The notes under the pieces are model-generated. The model saw nothing but the letters and a program-made list of their open reading frames with translations. It was not told the DNA's origin and did no database searches. Positions 61,270-64,000 of a stretch of DNA of 64,000 bases are shown here, piece by piece (within the stretch, counting starts at the first letter, position 1; every line of letters begins with the position of its first letter). This DNA is from an uncultured Clostridia bacterium. GTDB taxonomy: Bacteria; Bacillota; Clostridia; Christensenellales; Borkfalkiaceae. The stretch lies in contig CALVLT010000003.1 of assembly GCA_944340905.1 (NCBI GenBank), positions 1-64,000 on the forward strand. The letters are read 5' to 3'. The position numbers and the translations under genes are program-made.

Positions 61270-62054
61270 TGAAGATCGGGATTTCCACGGCGTCGCTCTT
61301 TCTGCGCCTGAACAACGAGGAGGCGCTGCCCCTGCTCGACGAATGGCACGTTCCGTATGCGGAGGTGTTCCTCACCTCCTTTTCGGAGTACAGCCCCCGC
61401 TTTGCAAGCGCGCTCGCCGCGTCCAAGGGGAATGTGAAGGTGCATTCCGTGCACGTGCTCAACACGCAGTTTGAGCCGCAGCTGTACGCCGAGCATCCGC
61501 GCGTGAAGGCAGATGCCTTCGATTGGCTGAAAAAAGCGATGGCGTCCGCAAGAAATCTGGACGCACACCACTATACCTTTCACGGCATCGCGCGCCTGAA
61601 GCGCACGTTCCGCGAGGACCTTGCCCGCTCTGCCAAGCAGACGGCGGAAATTTTCGCGCTGTGCAAGACGTATGGCGTGCAGCTTTGCTACGAGAACGTG
61701 GAATGGGCGCTCTACAACCGCCCGGGCGTGTTCACCCGTCTGAAGGAGGCGTGCCCCGCGCTCGGGGGCGTTCTGGATATCAAGCAGGCGCGCATCTCGG
61801 GGTATAACTGGCGGGAGTATCTTACGGAGATGGGGGAGAGCCTTGCCACCGTGCACGTGAGCGATGTGGACGTTGCGGGCAGAATGTGCCTGCCCGGCAG
61901 GGGCACCTTTCCCTTCCGCGAACTGTTCTCGCGCCTGAACGATGCGGGGTTCTGCGGCGCCGTGCTCATCGAAAATTATTCGCGGGACTATTCCGGACTT
62001 TCCGAACTCAAGGCGTCCTATGAATACCTTGCCGAACTTTCGCAGCGCGGCTGA
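61269..62054 (+). CDS. Sugar phosphate isomerase/epimerase (TIM barrel, AP-endonuclease 2-like)
   Basis: A 261-residue xylose-isomerase-like barrel: IGISTASLFLRL, VPYAEVFLTSFSEYSP, VHSVHVLNTQFEP, HHYTFHG, LCYENVEWALYNRPG, LDIKQARISGYNW, VHVSDVD and IENYSRDYSG, carrying the E, D, H and E residues that bind metal. This superfamily includes IolE/IolI and tagatose epimerases; the substrate here is unknown. ATG 61269 shares a base with the upstream stop (TGATG). It is the last gene of the operon. Confidence 0.8.
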   Translation: MKIGISTASLFLRLNNEEALPLLDEWHVPYAEVFLTSFSEYSPRFASALAASKGNVKVHSVHVLNTQFEPQLYAEHPRVKADAFDWLKKAMASARNLDAHHYTFHGIARLKRTFREDLARSAKQTAEIFALCKTYGVQLCYENVEWALYNRPGVFTRLKEACPALGGVLDIKQARISGYNWREYLTEMGESLATVHVSDVDVAGRMCLPGRGTFPFRELFSRLNDAGFCGAVLIENYSRDYSGLSELKASYEYLAELSQRG

Positions 62055-62084
62055 AAAAAATTTCCTGCGGCGGGGCGAAAAAAT

Positions 62085-62113
62085 TTGACAAGAAGTTCCT
62101 GCTTTGCTATAAT
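62085..62113 (+). promoter_or_regulatory. Sigma-A promoter of rpsU
   Basis: TTGACA (62085-62090), 17-base spacer, TATAAT (62108-62113): both hexamers perfect, as expected for a ribosomal gene. Confidence 0.92.
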
Positions 62114-62164
62114 ATGCGAGCATGGAAATGCAAGTAAGTGCTGCGGCGAAGGAGGGTTGAGAAA

Positions 62165-62341
62165 ATGTCCACGATCAGAGTCGGTGAAAACGAGAATCTC
62201 GAGAGCGCACTTCGCCGTTTCAAGAGAAAGTGCTCCCGCGACGGCATCATCGGAGACCTTCGCAAGAAGGAGTTCTACGAGAAGCCTTCCGTCAAGAAGC
62301 GCAAGAAGGCAGAGGCCGCCCGCAAGAGAAGCAGAAACTGA
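62165..62341 (+). CDS. rpsU: 30S ribosomal protein S21
   Basis: A 58-residue basic protein of the small ribosomal subunit: [45 protein letters not shown] is diagnostic. GGAGGG lies 8 bases before ATG 62165. It usually precedes the yqeY gene in Bacillota, but here a terminator and an unrelated helical protein follow. Confidence 0.97.
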   Translation: MSTIRVGENENLESALRRFKRKCSRDGIIGDLRKKEFYEKPSVKKRKKAEAARKRSRN

Positions 62342-62351
62342 GAAACAAAAG

Positions 62352-62379
62352 ATCCGCAGCAGACGCTGCGGATTTTTTC
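62352..62379 (+). terminator. Intrinsic terminator after rpsU
   Basis: Stem ATCCGCAGC (62352-62360) / GCTGCGGAT (62365-62373) with loop AGAC, then TTTTTCTT. Confidence 0.92.
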
Positions 62380-62426
62380 TTGCAATTTTTGTCGTCCGGT
62401 CACGAAACAGGAGGGATTTTGTCGAT

Positions 62427-62816
62427 ATGGAACGTTCGCTCAAAATGCTTGCAAAAGAGGCAAAGACGCGCATGAAAAAGGGCTTTTGGGAGCGGTGCGG
62501 GCAGGAACTGGAGGCGTGCCGCCGCGATGCCCGCGTACAGGGCATCAGCGAGAGCAAGGCGGAACGCTATTTTGTTTCCAAGGTCGCGGACGAGATCCGC
62601 GGGGAGGCGCCCGATGCGTTCTATCTCAAGGTCCGCAAGATGCTTCTGGAGGAGGGCGAGGTCTCCGACGCCATCGGCCGTCTCACCGATCGGGCGTACT
62701 ATGCCACGCTCTCCTACGAGGAAAAGCAGCGCTACACCCTCGAGCTGTCTGAACGCTATCTCGAGGCGCTCAAGCGCTTCCGCCGCGAGTGCGAATTTGA
62801 ACGCGGAAGAACTTGA
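62427..62816 (+). CDS. Hypothetical helical protein
   Basis: A 129-residue charged, cysteine-containing, probably all-alpha protein (RSLKMLAKEAKTRMKKGFWERCGQELEACRRDA...; a second half with YLKVRKMLLEEGEVSDAIGRLTDRAYYATLSYEEKQRYTLELSERYLEALKRF). CAGGAGGG lies about 11 bases before ATG 62427. I do not recognise the family; the usual YqeY is not a match. It is between rpsU and nrdR, and read-through past the rpsU terminator or an unseen promoter must express it. Confidence 0.7.
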   Translation: MERSLKMLAKEAKTRMKKGFWERCGQELEACRRDARVQGISESKAERYFVSKVADEIRGEAPDAFYLKVRKMLLEEGEVSDAIGRLTDRAYYATLSYEEKQRYTLELSERYLEALKRFRRECEFERGRT

Positions 62817-62859
62817 GCGGCGCAGGGCAGAGGGGTGATCCCCCCGTCGCTGCGCGCCA

Positions 62860-62892
62860 CCCCCCTTAACGCCCTGCGGGCGTTAAGGGGGG
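62860..62892. repeat. Perfect 15-bp hairpin
   Basis: CCCCCCTTAACGCCC (62860-62874), loop TGC, GGGCGTTAAGGGGGG (62878-62892). No T-tract follows on either strand, so it is not a standard terminator. Confidence 0.85.
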
Positions 62893-62951
62893 CAACTCCT
62901 GAAGGATAGGGGAATTGTGCTCACCGCATTTTGCGGGGGGATTCTTACAGC

Positions 62952-63105
62952 GGCTGCGCCTCGTGCGCTGCATCGTCAAAATACTCCCGCAAGCGGGTAT
63001 TTTTCCTCGCATCGGGCGCTGCGGGCTGCGCTCTTCGCTCTGCTCGCCGCAGCAGGCGGCACACGAGCCTCGAGGAGGCGAAGTTATGACGTGTAGCGCG
63101 AGGGG
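62952..63105. repeat. Dispersed intergenic repeat, copy R2
   Basis: Matches R1 at 16820 over about 111 bases (hairpin, CTCGCATCGGGC, GCAGGCGGCACACG) and again in the CGAAGTTATGACG element (here about 63079-63091). It lacks the roughly 70 bases that separate these parts in R1. Confidence 0.8.
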
Positions 63106-63169
63106 CTACGCTCCACTGCGTTCCGCTCTGAATGACGATGCACATACGTATGCAATTTTCCCCAAACCC

Positions 63170-63198
63170 TTTACAAAAGCAAATAAATGTGGTATAAT
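63170..63198 (+). promoter_or_regulatory. Sigma-A promoter of nrdR
   Basis: TTTACA (63170-63175), 17-base spacer, TATAAT (63193-63198). The nrdR ATG is at 63246 behind GGGGGAG. Confidence 0.85.
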
Positions 63199-63215
63199 CG
63201 TACAAAAGTACCACA
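63188..63215. promoter_or_regulatory. Inverted repeat over the nrdR -10
   Basis: TGTGGTA (63188-63194) and TACCACA (63209-63215) are perfect 7-base arms 21 bases apart centre to centre, about two helical turns, with the -10 overlapping the left arm. Confidence 0.55.
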
Positions 63216-63245
63216 AAATATACCGTTTCGGAAGGGGGAGACAAC

Positions 63246-63722
63246 ATGCGCTGCCTGTATTGCAACTGTACGGAGAGCAAGGTCATCGATTCACGCTCGG
63301 CGGACGATGAGCGCACCATCCGCCGCCGCCGCGAGTGCATGGGCTGCGGACGCAGATTCACGACGTATGAGACCATCGAGGTCGCGCCCATTCTCGTCGT
63401 CAAGGCGGACGGCACCCGCCAGGCGTTCGATCTGGGCAAGATCAAGCGCGGGGTCATCAAGGCGTGCGAAAAGCGCCCCGTTCCCATTGAGAAGATCGAC
63501 GAACTTGCCGAGGACATCGCCAAGCGCGTCTACAATTCCATGGAGCAGGAGATTTCCTCCAAACAGATCGGGGAGATGGTCATGGAGGGCCTGCAAAAAC
63601 TCGACGAAGTGGCATACGTGCGCTATGCCTCCGTTTACCGCTCCTTCAAGGACATTTCCTCCTTCATGGCGGAACTGCAGAAGATGATCGAGCGCAAGGA
63701 AGGGGAAGGCGGGGCAAAATGA
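63246..63722 (+). CDS. nrdR: Transcriptional repressor NrdR
   Basis: Nucleotide-sensing repressor of ribonucleotide reductase genes. The 158-residue protein has the zinc ribbon (CLYCNCTESKVIDSR and CMGCGRRFTTYE, C3, C6, C31, C34) and an ATP-cone domain (VVKADGTRQAFDLGKIKRGVIKACEKRPV). No nrd genes are in the window. It overlaps ispG by 4 bases. Confidence 0.96.
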   Translation: MRCLYCNCTESKVIDSRSADDERTIRRRRECMGCGRRFTTYETIEVAPILVVKADGTRQAFDLGKIKRGVIKACEKRPVPIEKIDELAEDIAKRVYNSMEQEISSKQIGEMVMEGLQKLDEVAYVRYASVYRSFKDISSFMAELQKMIERKEGEGGAK

Positions 63723-64000
63723 TCCGCAAGGTTTGCGTCGGCAGCTTTGTTCTGGGCGGCGGCACCGTCGCCGTGCAGAGCATGACAACCAAAAAGACGA
63801 GCGACGTGCAGGCGTGCGTCGCTCAAATTCTTGCCCTGCAGGCGGCGGGGTGCGATATCGTACGCGTGGCGGTCGCGGACGAGGCGGACGCGCGCGCACT
63901 GCGCGCGGTCGTGGAGCGCGTGAACGTCCCCGTCGTGGCGGACGTGCACTTCTCGGCAAAGCTCGCCGTGCTCGCCGTGGAAAACGGCGCGCACAAACTG
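63719..64000 (+). CDS. ispG: 4-hydroxy-3-methylbut-2-en-1-yl diphosphate synthase IspG (3' end outside window)
   Basis: Fe-S enzyme of the MEP isoprenoid pathway; only the first 94 codons are visible. RKVCVGSFVLGGGTVAVQSMTTKKTSDV followed by AAGCDIVRVAVADEADARAL and VPVVADVHFSAKLAV matches the GcpE barrel start. The ATG at 63719 overlaps the nrdR stop, and the frame stays open to the end of the window. Confidence 0.9.
   Translation, partial: MIRKVCVGSFVLGGGTVAVQSMTTKKTSDVQACVAQILALQAAGCDIVRVAVADEADARALRAVVERVNVPVVADVHFSAKLAVLAVENGAHKL

Larger units (their letters stand above)
62817..63245. other. 429-base intergenic region with hairpins and a dispersed repeat
   Basis: No gene is apparent. 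It holds a perfect 15-bp hairpin (62860-62892), repeat copy R2 (62952 to about 63105), and the nrdR promoter with a flanking inverted repeat (63170-63215). Confidence 0.75.

Noticed and set aside
62427..62816. Calling the gene after rpsU yqeY by position.
   Set aside because: The protein has no GatB/YqeY sequence pattern.

Overview
The window is a gene-dense, GC-rich stretch of a low-copy-repeat bacterial chromosome, most likely a Bacillota/Clostridia-type gut organism. The evidence is gene content and order: dnaG-rpoD-trmK-nif3-zinc ribbon, ylxM-ffh-rpsP-khpA, cinA-recA, a ylbJ-like sporulation membrane protein, and canonical sigma-A promoters with strong AGGAGG sites. A Christensenellales-like lineage is a guess that only a phylogeny could settle. 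Almost all genes lie on the + strand; the only clear minus-strand genes are a small membrane protein (9352-10158) and the ylbJ homologue (28357-29307). Start/stop overlaps of 4-23 bases are the rule, so long translationally coupled operons are expected. No rRNA, tRNA, CRISPR array, transposase or prophage gene was seen.

Layout. 1-9.3 kb: the C-terminal part of an FtsK/SpoIIIE translocase with a 13-residue tandem repeat linker, a second stripped-down FtsK-like motor, rimO, pgsA, cinA, recA and nadE. 9.3-12.2 kb: a divergent pair (membrane protein / patatin-like lipase) and a ComEC-like metallo-hydrolase. 12.2-16.8 kb: a shikimate operon, aroC-aroB-aroE-aroQ-aroK, plus an SDR reductase. 17.3-24.8 kb: the dgt-dnaG-rpoD macromolecular-synthesis block, trmK, nif3, a C4 zinc-ribbon protein, alr and 5-formyl-THF cyclo-ligase. 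24.8-28.4 kb: a membrane protein, rsmD, coaD, DAHP synthase and prephenate dehydratase, which add a second aromatic amino-acid block. 28.4-31.5 kb: ylbJ, a second patatin-like lipase and rarA. 31.6-35.1 kb: a small XRE repressor with two matching operators, then ylxM-ffh-rpsP-khpA and a zinc-ribbon protein with a C-terminal membrane anchor. 35.3-39.9 kb: a GH3 and a GH31 glycosidase.

40.1-54.2 kb is an exopolysaccharide/capsule locus. It has an initiating sugar-phosphate transferase, GDP-mannose and GDP-L-fucose synthesis (GMP, PMM/PGM, a GMP-PMI fusion, gmd, fcl), two glycosyltransferases, a hexapeptide acyltransferase, a Wzy-type polymerase and a Wzx-type flippase. Its distal middle part (49.4-52.4 kb) is strikingly AT-rich and looks horizontally acquired. 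54.3-59.1 kb: a KdgK-like kinase, two related membrane proteins and a second phosphoglucomutase. 59.2-62.1 kb: an ArsR-like regulator, a glycerol-1-phosphate dehydrogenase-like enzyme and a TIM-barrel isomerase. 62.1-64 kb: rpsU, an unknown helical protein, nrdR and the start of ispG.

The most unusual items are the tandem translocase without a DNA-reading domain, the nucleotidyltransferase-cupin-isomerase fusion whose pyrophosphorylase signature is degraded, a dispersed intergenic repeat present at 16.8 and 63.0 kb, and several promoter-overlapping palindromes next to regulator genes (xre, arsR-like, nrdR).
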